Origin: an uncultured Nocardioides sp.
GTDB lineage: Bacteria > Actinomycetota > Actinomycetes > Propionibacteriales > Nocardioidaceae
Direction: 5' to 3'
DNA: 64,000 nt
NCBI RefSeq assembly: GCF_947489365.1
Contig: NZ_CANLDB010000001.1
Coordinates: 558,001 to 622,000, forward strand
This document shows, in pieces, positions 57,583 to 64,000 of this stretch; within the stretch, counting starts at the first letter, position 1; every line of letters begins with the position of its first letter. A model generated the notes under the pieces. The model saw nothing but the letters and a program-made list of their open reading frames with translations. It was not told where the DNA came from and ran no database searches. A program made the position numbers and the translations under genes.

Positions 57583-59018
57583 CAGCGACCACCCTCCAGG
57601 TACGCGGCGAGGCCGTGGCGTCCGCCCTCGCGACCGAAGCCCGACTCCTTGTAGCCGCCGAAGGGGCTGGTCGGGTCGAACTTGTTGAACGTGTTGGCCC
57701 AGACGACGCCGGCGCGCAGCTGGCCCGCCATCGCGAGGATGCGGGAGCCCTTCTCGGTCCAGACGCCGGCCGACAGCCCGTACGGCGTGTTGTTGGCCTT
57801 GGCGACCGCCTCGTCGGGCGTGCGGAACGTCAGCACGGACAGCACCGGGCCGAAGATCTCCTCGCGCGCGATGCGGTGCGCGGTCGAGACCTCGGTGAAC
57901 AGCGTCGGGGGGAACCAGAAGCCCCGGCTCGGCAGCTCGCACTCCGGCGACCAGCGACCGGCCCCCTCGGCCTCGCCGGCCTCGGTGAGCTCGGTGATCC
58001 GGGCGAGCTGGGCGGCGGAGTTGATCGCGCCGACGTCGGTGTTCTTGTCGAGCGGGTCGCCGACGCGCAGCGTCGCCATGCGGCGCTTGAGGCGGTCGAG
58101 GAACTCGTCGGCGATGCTCTCCTGCACCAGCAGGCGCGAGCCCGCGCAGCAGACGTGGCCCTGGTTGAAGAAGATGCCGGTGACGACGCCCTCGACGGCC
58201 TGGTCGACCGGCGCGTCGTCGAAGACGATGTTCGCGGCCTTGCCGCCGAGCTCGAGCGTGACGCGCTTGTCCGTGCCGGCCACCGAGCGGGCGATGGCCT
58301 TGCCGACGCCCGTCGAGCCCGTGAACGCGATCTTGTCGACGCCCTGGTGGTCGACGATCGCCTGGCCGGTCGCGCCGGCGCCGGTGACGATGTTGACCAC
58401 GCCGGGGGGCAGGTCGGCCTGCTGGCAGATCTCCGCGAACAGCAGTGCCGTGAGCGGCGTGGTCTCGGCGGGCTTGAGGACGACGGTGTTGCCGCACGCC
58501 AGCGCGGGCGCGACCTTCCACGCCAGCATCAGCAGCGGGAAGTTCCACGGGATCACCTGGCCGGCGACGCCGAGCGGCGTCTCGCCGTACCCGGAGTGCT
58601 TCAGCTTGTCGGCCCAGCCCGCGTAGTAGAAGAAGTGCGCGGCGACGGTCGGGACGTCGACGTCGCGGGCCTCGCGGATCGGCTTGCCGTTGTCGATCGA
58701 CTCCAGGACGGCGAGCTCGCGCCCGCGCTCCTGGATGATCCGCGCGATGCGGAACAGGTACTTGGCCCGCTCCGCGCCCGGCATCCGCGACCAGACCTTC
58801 TCGTACGCCGACCGCGCGGCGCGCACGGCGGCGTCGACGTCGCTCGCGTCGGCCTCGGCGACCTCGGCGAGGACCTCCTCGGTGGCCGGGTTGACCGTCT
58901 TGAACGGCGTCCCGTGGCCGTCGCGGAACCGCCCGTCGACGAACAGCCCGTAGGACTGCCTGATGTCGACGATCCCTGTCGACTCGGGGGCGGGGGCGTA
59001 GTCGAAGTCGATGCCCAT
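57582..59018 (-). CDS. Aldehyde dehydrogenase, full length
   Basis: A 478-residue NAD(P)-dependent ALDH. Catalytic Glu is in VTLELGGKAANIVFDDAP and catalytic Cys in FFNQGHVCCAGSRLLVQE. Cofactor segments are PWNFPLLMLAWKVAPALA and FTGSTGVGKAIA. The C-terminus ends SPFGGYKESGFGREGG. It lies 5 bp downstream of deoC, and DeoC releases acetaldehyde and glyceraldehyde-3-phosphate, so acetaldehyde oxidation is a reasonable role. The start is ATG 59018. Confidence 0.93.
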   Translation of the reverse strand: MGIDFDYAPAPESTGIVDIRQSYGLFVDGRFRDGHGTPFKTVNPATEEVLAEVAEADASDVDAAVRAARSAYEKVWSRMPGAERAKYLFRIARIIQERGRELAVLESIDNGKPIREARDVDVPTVAAHFFYYAGWADKLKHSGYGETPLGVAGQVIPWNFPLLMLAWKVAPALACGNTVVLKPAETTPLTALLFAEICQQADLPPGVVNIVTGAGATGQAIVDHQGVDKIAFTGSTGVGKAIARSVAGTDKRVTLELGGKAANIVFDDAPVDQAVEGVVTGIFFNQGHVCCAGSRLLVQESIADEFLDRLKRRMATLRVGDPLDKNTDVGAINSAAQLARITELTEAGEAEGAGRWSPECELPSRGFWFPPTLFTEVSTAHRIAREEIFGPVLSVLTFRTPDEAVAKANNTPYGLSAGVWTEKGSRILAMAGQLRAGVVWANTFNKFDPTSPFGGYKESGFGREGGRHGLAAYLEGGR

Positions 59019-59023
59019 CAGAG

Positions 59024-60001
59024 TCAGTCCACCGTCACGTAGTCGGGGCCGGAGTACCGGCCGGTCTGCATCTTCTGGCGCTGCAGCAGCAGGTCGTTGA
59101 GCAGCGTCGAGGCGCCGAACCGGAACCAGTCCGGGTCGAGCCAGTCGCTGCCGGCGACCTCGTTGACGGTGACCAGGAACTTGATCGCGTCCTTGGTCGT
59201 GCGGATCCCGCCGGCGGGCTTCACGCCCACCTGGGTGCCGGTGGCCGCGCGGAAGTCGCGGACGGCCTCCAGCATCAGCATGGTCACCGGCAGTGTCGCT
59301 GCGGGCTGCACCTTGCCGGTGGAGGTCTTGATGAAGTGCGCGCCCGCCATCATCGCCAGCCACGAGGCGCGGCGTACGGCGTCGTACGTGACGAGCTCGC
59401 CGGTCTCGAGGATGACCTTGAGGTGGGCCGGCCCGCAGGCCTCCTTCACCGCGACGATCTCCTCGAAGACGTGCAGGTAGCGCCCCGACAGGAACGCGCC
59501 GCGGTCGATGACCATGTCGATCTCGTCGGCGCCGGCCGCGACGGCGTCGCGGGTGTCGGCCAGCTTGATCTCGCGGGACGCGCGACCCGACGGGAAGGCC
59601 GTGGCCACGGCGGCGACGTGCACGCCGGAGGCGCCGAGCGTCTGCTTCGCGACGCCGACGAGGTCGGGGTAGACGCAGACCGCGGCGGTGGCGGGGCAGG
59701 TCGGGTCGGAGGGGTCGGGGCGCATCGCCTTGCTGGCCAGCGCGCGGACCTTGCCGGGGGTGTCCTGGCCCTCGAGGGTCGTGAGGTCGACCATCCCGAT
59801 GGCCAGGTCGATCGCCTGCGCCTTCGCGGTGGTCTTGATCGACCGTGTCGACAGGGTCGCCGCGCGGGCGTCCGCGCCGACCTGGTCGACCCCGGGCAGG
59901 CCGTGGAGGAAGCGGCGGAGCGACGCCTCGTCGCGCGTCACCCCGTCGAGGTCGGCGCCCGCGGCGGTCCCCGCGGCGGGGTCGATGGTCGGTGCAGTCA
60001 C
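59024..60001 (-). CDS. deoC: Deoxyribose-phosphate aldolase
   Basis: A 325-residue class I aldolase splitting deoxyribose-5-phosphate to acetaldehyde and glyceraldehyde-3-phosphate. Schiff-base Lys is K225 in AHFIKTSTGKVQPAA, and the second active-site lysine is in VGVKPAGGIRTTKDA. AAVATAFPSGRASREIKL and DEIDMVIDRGAFLSGRY complete the barrel. It is about 80 residues longer than E. coli DeoC because of an N-terminal extension, as in other actinobacteria. GTG 60001 follows TAGACT by 6 nt. Confidence 0.96.
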   Translation of the reverse strand: MTAPTIDPAAGTAAGADLDGVTRDEASLRRFLHGLPGVDQVGADARAATLSTRSIKTTAKAQAIDLAIGMVDLTTLEGQDTPGKVRALASKAMRPDPSDPTCPATAAVCVYPDLVGVAKQTLGASGVHVAAVATAFPSGRASREIKLADTRDAVAAGADEIDMVIDRGAFLSGRYLHVFEEIVAVKEACGPAHLKVILETGELVTYDAVRRASWLAMMAGAHFIKTSTGKVQPAATLPVTMLMLEAVRDFRAATGTQVGVKPAGGIRTTKDAIKFLVTVNEVAGSDWLDPDWFRFGASTLLNDLLLQRQKMQTGRYSGPDYVTVD

Positions 60002-60007
60002 CGAGGC

Positions 60008-60013
60008 AGTCTA
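60008..60013 (-). promoter_or_regulatory. -10-like hexamer for leaderless deoC
   Basis: TAGACT on the minus strand, 6 nt before the GTG at 60001. Confidence 0.5.
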
Positions 60014-60043
60014 GGAGCCTCCGCGGAGGTCGGGTCGGGTGCC

Positions 60044-60049
60044 TAGGCT
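60044..60049 (+). promoter_or_regulatory. -10-like hexamer for the PH-domain-like gene
   Basis: TAGGCT, 7 nt before the GTG at 60057; divergent to the deoC hexamer 30 bp away. Confidence 0.5.
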
Positions 60050-60056
60050 GGCTGCC

Positions 60057-60710
60057 GTGAACGACGACCAGGCGCACGTCGAGCGGTTCCCGGGCACCGG
60101 GGGCCTGCTCATGCCGGTCGTCGCCGGGGTGCTCGGCGCGCTGCTGCTCGCCATCGCCCTCGTCGACGGCCTCCAGGGCCGCGACCTGCCCCTGGCCGCG
60201 GGCTGCCTGCTCGGTGCCGTGGTCGTGTGGGTGGTCTTCCTGCGCCCCTCCGTGCGGGTCGTGGACCAGGAGACCCTGGTGCTGACCGGGCCGCTCTCGC
60301 GCACCGAGATCCCGCTCGCCGCGGTCGAGCGGCTCGCGCTCACCCGGATGCTCGTGGTCCAGGTCGCCGGACGTCGCCACGTCTCCACCGCGGTGGCGCG
60401 GAGCATGCGCAGCGCGCTGGCGTCCGGAGGCATGCTCGCCACCCGCTCGGGCCCGGGTGCGCCCGCCGTGCCGGAACGTCCGTCGGAGGCGAAGGCGGCG
60501 GGGAGGCGGGAGGGTCAGCCCTACCCGGACTTCGTCGAGGAGCGCCTCGCTCGGCTCGCCGAGAACGCCCGCGCCCGCCGCGGCATCCGCGTGCTCTCCG
60601 ACGAGCAGGAGGCACTCGCGGCCGACGTACGCCGGGAGGTCTCGACGCCCGCGGTCGCTGCGCTGGGCCTCAGCGCCCTGCTGTTCGTGGCCGCGCTGCT
60701 CCTCGTCTGA
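60057..60710 (+). CDS. Membrane protein with PH-like domain, unknown function
   Basis: A 217-residue protein with two N-terminal helices (GLLMPVVAGVLGALLLAIAL and LPLAAGCLLGAVVVWVVFLR) followed by a small beta domain (VRVVDQETLVLTGPLSRTEI, PLAAVERLALTRMLVVQVAG) like bacterial PH domains. A long charged helix (DFVEERLARLAENARARRGI) follows, then a final hydrophobic helix (AALGLSALLFVAALLLV). Such proteins sit beside deoC in several actinobacteria, but no role is known. Confidence 0.65.
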   Translation: MNDDQAHVERFPGTGGLLMPVVAGVLGALLLAIALVDGLQGRDLPLAAGCLLGAVVVWVVFLRPSVRVVDQETLVLTGPLSRTEIPLAAVERLALTRMLVVQVAGRRHVSTAVARSMRSALASGGMLATRSGPGAPAVPERPSEAKAAGRREGQPYPDFVEERLARLAENARARRGIRVLSDEQEALAADVRREVSTPAVAALGLSALLFVAALLLV

Positions 60711-60728
60711 GACCTCGACCCGGCGTCC

Positions 60729-60842
60729 TCCACAGCCTGGGGCGCCCTCGGCCGGGTAGTCCCCTGAGGATCCGTCGTCCCCGGGGGCTCCGGACGACCG
60801 TTGCCCAGGGGACTACCCGGCCCCGGGGCCAGGACCTGTGGA
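60729..60842. repeat. GGGTAGTCC-family nested palindrome, copy C
   Basis: 15-bp perfect arms CCGGGTAGTCCCCTG (60752-60766) and complement (60806-60820) enclose a 39-nt loop that shares TGAGGA and CGAC-GTTGC-CAGGGG positions with copy A. Outer arms TCCACAG (60729-60735) and CTGTGGA (60836-60842) match those of copy A. It lies at a convergent junction between the PH-like gene and the mutase. Confidence 0.87.
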
Positions 60843-60861
60843 CCACGAGCGCGCGGCGGGG

Positions 60862-62565
60862 CTACAGGCCGGCGGCCTCGACGAGGTCGGCGCGGATGGC
60901 GTCGAGGCGGCCGGCGGCGGCGATGCGGGCCGCGGCGACGGCGTCGCGGCGTACGTCTTGATCGGGCTCGGCGTCGGTCGCGTCCACCCCTACGACGACC
61001 TCGAGGTAGCACTTCAGCTTGGGCTCGGTGCCGCTCGGGCGGACGACGACCCGCCCGCCCTCGGCAAGGCGGTAGCGCAGGCCGTCGGTCGGGGGCAGGT
61101 CACCGGCGCCGTCGGCGAGGTCCTCCGCCGAGGTCACCGCGAAGCCGCCCATCGTGGTGGGCGGCTGCGCGCGCAGCCTCGCGAGGACGGCGTCGATCTG
61201 CGAGATGTCCGTGACCCGGACCGACACCTGGTCCGTGGCGTGCAGGCCGTGGACGATCGCGAGGTCGTCCAGCAGGTCCAGGAGGGTCCGACCGTCGGCC
61301 TTGGCCCGCGCGGCGATCTCGCAGAGCAGCAGCAGCGCAGAGACGCCGTCCTTGTCGCGCACGTGGGTGGGGTCGACGCAGTAGCCGAGCGCCTCCTCGT
61401 AGCCGTACGCCAGCCCCTCGACCCGGCCGATCCACTTGAAGCCGGTGAGCGTCTCGACGTGCCGCTGGCCCGCGGCCTGCGCCATCCGCCCCAGCAGCGA
61501 GGAGGAGACGATCGAGCAGGCGTAGACACCCTCCTCGCCGTGCGCGGCCGCCCGTGCGAGGAGGTGGGAGCCGAGCAGCGCGCCGACCTCGTCGCCGCGG
61601 AGCATCCGCCAGCCGCGCTCGGTGGCGGGCGCGGGGACGGCGGCGGCGCAGCGGTCCGCGTCGGGGTCGTTCGCGACCACCAGGTCGGCGCCGACCTCGA
61701 CGGCGAGGTCCATCGCGAGGTCCATCGCGCCCGGCTCCTCGGGGTTGGGGAACTCGACCGTCGGGAAGTCCGGGTCGGGCTCCTCCTGGGGGCCGACGAC
61801 GTGGGGCGCGTCGAAGCCCGCCTGCTCCAGCACCGTGCCGACCGTGCCGCCGCCCACGCCGTGCAGCGGGGTGTAGACGACCCGCAGGTCGCGGGGACCG
61901 TCCTCGGCGAGGTCGGCGACGGTGTCGAGGTAGCGGTCCAGCAGCTGGCTGTCGAGCGTCCGGCCGCCCGTGCCCCGGGGCACCTCGGCCAGCGGCCCGA
62001 CCGCGGCGATCCGCTCGGCGATCCCCGCGTCGGCGGGCGACACGATCTGGCTGCCGTCGCCGAGGTAGACCTTGTAGCCGTTGTCCGCGGGCGGGTTGTG
62101 GCTCGCGGTGACCATGACACCGGCGACGGCGTCGAGCTCTCGGATCGCGTACGCCAGCACCGGGGTCGGCAGCGCGTGGGGGAGCGTGAGCGCGGTGAGG
62201 CCGGCGCCGGTGACGACCTCGGCGGTGTCGCGGGCGTAGGTGTCGCTGTGGTGGCGGGCGTCGTACCCGATGACGACGGAGTCGCCGGGCCTCGCGCCCT
62301 GGGCGAGCAGGTACGCCGCCAGGCCGGCCGCGGCGCGGGTGACGACGACGCGGTTCATGCGGTTCGGGCCAGGACCCTGGCGCCCGCGCAGGCCGGCCGT
62401 GCCGAACTCGAGGGTGCCGTCGAAGGCGTCCGCGAGCTCCGCGCCGGCGGCCTCGTCGCCGTCCTCGGCCCGCGCGAGGAGCGTCTCCAGCTCGGCGCGG
62501 GTCTGCTCGTCGGGGTCCTCGGCCACCCAGGCGCGGGCGCGGGCGCGGAGGTCGTCGGTGATCAC
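60862..62565 (-). CDS. Phospho-sugar mutase (phosphopentomutase/phosphoglucomutase-like)
   Basis: A 567-residue alpha-D-phosphohexomutase. The catalytic Ser loop is VMVTASHNPPADNGYKVYLG, the metal loop is VVANDPDADRCAAAVPAP, the sugar loop region is MLRGDEVGALLGSHL and the phosphate loop RPSGTEPKLKCYLEV. It begins TAGLRGRQGPGPNRMN as in PGM/PPM2-type mutases. Given the surrounding nucleoside genes, ribose- or deoxyribose-1-phosphate to 5-phosphate conversion (phosphopentomutase) is plausible; phosphomannomutase/glucomutase is not excluded. GTG 62565 follows TACGGT by 6 nt. Confidence 0.88.
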   Translation of the reverse strand: MITDDLRARARAWVAEDPDEQTRAELETLLARAEDGDEAAGAELADAFDGTLEFGTAGLRGRQGPGPNRMNRVVVTRAAAGLAAYLLAQGARPGDSVVIGYDARHHSDTYARDTAEVVTGAGLTALTLPHALPTPVLAYAIRELDAVAGVMVTASHNPPADNGYKVYLGDGSQIVSPADAGIAERIAAVGPLAEVPRGTGGRTLDSQLLDRYLDTVADLAEDGPRDLRVVYTPLHGVGGGTVGTVLEQAGFDAPHVVGPQEEPDPDFPTVEFPNPEEPGAMDLAMDLAVEVGADLVVANDPDADRCAAAVPAPATERGWRMLRGDEVGALLGSHLLARAAAHGEEGVYACSIVSSSLLGRMAQAAGQRHVETLTGFKWIGRVEGLAYGYEEALGYCVDPTHVRDKDGVSALLLLCEIAARAKADGRTLLDLLDDLAIVHGLHATDQVSVRVTDISQIDAVLARLRAQPPTTMGGFAVTSAEDLADGAGDLPPTDGLRYRLAEGGRVVVRPSGTEPKLKCYLEVVVGVDATDAEPDQDVRRDAVAAARIAAAGRLDAIRADLVEAAGL

Positions 62566-62571
62566 CGTCGC

Positions 62572-62581
62572 ACCGTAGCGT
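62572..62581. promoter_or_regulatory. Overlapping divergent -10 hexamers (mutase and 102-residue gene)
   Basis: Minus-strand TACGGT (complement of 62572-62577) lies 6 nt before the mutase GTG. Plus-strand TAGCGT (62576-62581) lies 7 nt before the ATG at 62589. They share two base pairs, so both polymerases could not bind at once. Confidence 0.5.
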
Positions 62582-62588
62582 CGCCCTC

Positions 62589-62897
62589 ATGGCCGCCCGC
62601 GACGAGACGCCCCGCACCGACCTCCTGCGCGAGCACGTCGTCGAGTGGAACCGCTGGGAACCGGTCTCGGACACGCAGCTGCGGGTGTGGTGCTGGCAGG
62701 GGAACCGGACGGCGTACGGCGTCCGCGCGGTCGTCGCCGAGGACGAGCAGGTGGTGCGCCTCGCGACCGTCACCGGCACCCGCCCCGACGCCCCGGGGAT
62801 GACGACGATGGAGGCCCTCGAGGTGTCCCTGCTCGTCGACCTCGCCGCGCCGCTGGGAGACCGCGAGGTCCGCCAGCACCCGGACGCGCTGGGCTGA
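62589..62897 (+). CDS. Conserved hypothetical protein, 102 residues
   Basis: A small soluble protein of mixed charge, MAARDETPRTDLLREHVVEW at the start and LEVSLLVDLAAPLGDREVRQ near the end. No membrane helix, Cys pair or catalytic motif is seen. The methyltransferase gene starts 14 bp beyond its stop, so they may be co-transcribed. I do not recognise the family. Confidence 0.6.
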   Translation: MAARDETPRTDLLREHVVEWNRWEPVSDTQLRVWCWQGNRTAYGVRAVVAEDEQVVRLATVTGTRPDAPGMTTMEALEVSLLVDLAAPLGDREVRQHPDALG

Positions 62898-62911
62898 GCC
62901 GCGGTCCCGCG

Positions 62912-63697
62912 ATGACGGACGACGGCCTGGTCGCGCGGCTACGCGCCGCCGGCTGCGTGTACGCCGAGGAGGAGGCCGCCCTGCTGCGGGAGGCCGCTCC
63001 CGACGGCACCGTGCTGGAGGCCCTCGTCGGACGGCGCTGCGCGGGCGAGCCGCTGGAGCAGGTCGTCGGGTGGGTCGACCTCGGCGGGCTGCGGCTGCGG
63101 GTGGCGCCCGGGTGCTTCGTGCCGCGGCAGCGGACGCTGCTGCTCGTCCGGCAGGCGGTCGTGGCGGCCCGCGCCGCCGGACCGGGTGCCGTCGTGGTCG
63201 AGGCGTACGCCGGCGTCGCTCCCGTCGCCGCCCACGTCGCGGGGGGAGTCCCCGGCGCGGTGGTGCACGCCGTCGAGCGCGACCGGCGGGCCCTGGAGGC
63301 GGCCCGGACGAACGGCGGTGGACGGGTGGCCGTGCACCCCGGCGACGTCCTCGACGGACTGCCGCCGTCGTTGGCCGGACGGGTCGACGTCGTGGCCGCG
63401 GTGCCTCCGTACGTGCCGGACGGCGAGCTGGACCTCATGCCCCGCGAGGCCCGTGACCACGAGGCACCCGAGGCGCTGCTGGGCGGTGCGGACGGGCTGG
63501 ACCCCTTCCGGTCCCTCGTCGCGGCGGCGGAGCGGTGGCTGGCGCCGGGCGGCGTCGTCCTCGCGGAGATGGCGTCGGGTCAGGTCGCCACAGCGCTCGC
63601 CGCCGTGGCGTCGGTCGGGGGCCCGGGACGTGCAGCGACGGCGGCCACCGAGGAGGGGACCGCCGTCGTGCGGGTCGTGCGTGCCGAGCTCGGGTGA
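62912..63697 (+). CDS. PrmC/HemK-like putative protein glutamine methyltransferase
   Basis: A 261-residue SAM-dependent methyltransferase related to PrmC. The N-terminal helical part includes GEPLEQVVGWVDLGGLRLRV and FVPRQRTLLLVRQAV. The SAM segment reads VVVEAYAGVAPVAAHVAGGV, weaker than the usual GxGxG. The PrmC hallmark NPPY is VPPY (V164) followed by VPDGELDLMPREARDHEAPE. This looks like the unknown-specificity PrmC-related subfamily of actinobacteria rather than PrmC itself. The Asn-to-Val change removes the residue that hydrogen-bonds the substrate glutamine in PrmC, so activity on glutamine is doubtful. Starts ATG 62912. Confidence 0.8.
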   Translation: MTDDGLVARLRAAGCVYAEEEAALLREAAPDGTVLEALVGRRCAGEPLEQVVGWVDLGGLRLRVAPGCFVPRQRTLLLVRQAVVAARAAGPGAVVVEAYAGVAPVAAHVAGGVPGAVVHAVERDRRALEAARTNGGGRVAVHPGDVLDGLPPSLAGRVDVVAAVPPYVPDGELDLMPREARDHEAPEALLGGADGLDPFRSLVAAAERWLAPGGVVLAEMASGQVATALAAVASVGGPGRAATAATEEGTAVVRVVRAELG

Positions 63698-63700
63698 GGC

Positions 63701-64000
63701 TCAGCGGTCGATGGTGCTCATGTCGCTGTAGCGCTCGCCCGCCACCGCGTCGCGCGGGACCGCGGACTCGAGGGCGGCGAGGTCGTCGGCGGTGAGGACG
63801 ACGTCGAGGGCGCCGGCGTTCTCCTCGAGGTAGCGGACCCGCTTGGTGCCGGGGATCGGCGCGACGCCGACGCCGTCGAGGGCGCCGTGCGACTGCTGGG
63901 CGAGCACCCAGGCGAGCGCGAGCTGGCCGGGGGTGGCGTCCTTGGCCTCGGCGAGCTCACGGATCTTCGCCACCAGCGCGAGGTTCGCGTCGAACGCCTC
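63701..64000 (-). CDS. Aldo/keto reductase, C-terminal part (5' end beyond window)
   Basis: The frame is open to the right edge (EAFDANLALVAKIRELAEAK is the first visible stretch), so the start is outside. The last 100 residues have the AKR signature TPGQLALAWVLAQQ and APIPGTKRVRYLEENAGALD, followed by LTADDLAALESAVP. This is the yeast-type AKR13-like or general NADPH aldo/keto reductase C-terminus. The stop is 3 bp from the methyltransferase stop. Confidence 0.88.
   Translation of the reverse strand, partial: EAFDANLALVAKIRELAEAKDATPGQLALAWVLAQQSHGALDGVGVAPIPGTKRVRYLEENAGALDVVLTADDLAALESAVPRDAVAGERYSDMSTIDR

Overview
The window is a GC-rich actinobacterial chromosome segment in core gene order. 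The order pcrA, sucCD, DUF6350, purN-purH, folD, DUF3017, mdh, trpS, the YihY/SCO4848 pair, sdhCAB, nucleoside ABC transporter, cdd, deoA, add, deoC and phosphosugar mutase follows, from memory, the Streptomyces coelicolor SCO4797-SCO4917 order. The monomeric isocitrate dehydrogenase, mutAB-meaB, frequent GTG starts and abundant intergenic palindromes make a Nocardioides-like member of the Nocardioidaceae the most likely source. That assignment is an inference, not a database result. No phage, insertion sequence, rRNA, tRNA or CRISPR array was found.

Layout. 1-12.6 kb: 3' part of the PcrA helicase, a LytM-type peptidase, succinyl-CoA ligase, a membrane-anchored sigma-like protein, then DUF6350, purN, purH, folD and DUF3017 (purine and one-carbon metabolism). 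12.9-24 kb: malate dehydrogenase, a lipoprotein, an aquaporin with a Gln/Gly-rich tail, isocitrate dehydrogenase, an MFS exporter, a secreted propeller, tryptophanyl-tRNA synthetase, a 2H phosphoesterase and membrane proteins. 24-31.3 kb: succinate dehydrogenase, a glycosyltransferase, a second YihY protein and two membrane or exported unknowns. 31.5-36.5 kb: methylmalonyl-CoA mutase and its chaperone, feeding propionyl-CoA carbon to succinyl-CoA and so to the sucCD and sdh enzymes also encoded here.

36.7-64 kb is dominated by nucleoside salvage and deoxyribose catabolism. A BMP lipoprotein and ABC transporter import nucleosides. Cytidine deaminase, thymidine phosphorylase and adenosine deaminase process bases. 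A uridine kinase-family protein, DeoC, an aldehyde dehydrogenase with a degenerate partner, and a phosphosugar mutase handle the sugar side. A DeoR-type regulator with twin direct-repeat operators sits in the middle. Interleaved are a cytochrome P450 coupled to cdd, and an acyl-CoA dehydrogenase/CitE-like lyase/hot-dog hydratase operon that resembles itaconate or leucine dissimilation modules.

Two genome-scale patterns stand out. First, the longer convergent gene junctions carry large inverted repeats of several unrelated families. These include a five-copy tandem array of 164-bp nested palindromes with a 46-bp exact half-unit 22 kb away, and a GGGTAGTCC palindrome family found 48 kb apart. 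Second, many start codons lie 6-8 nt after a TANNNT hexamer, which points to widespread leaderless transcription.
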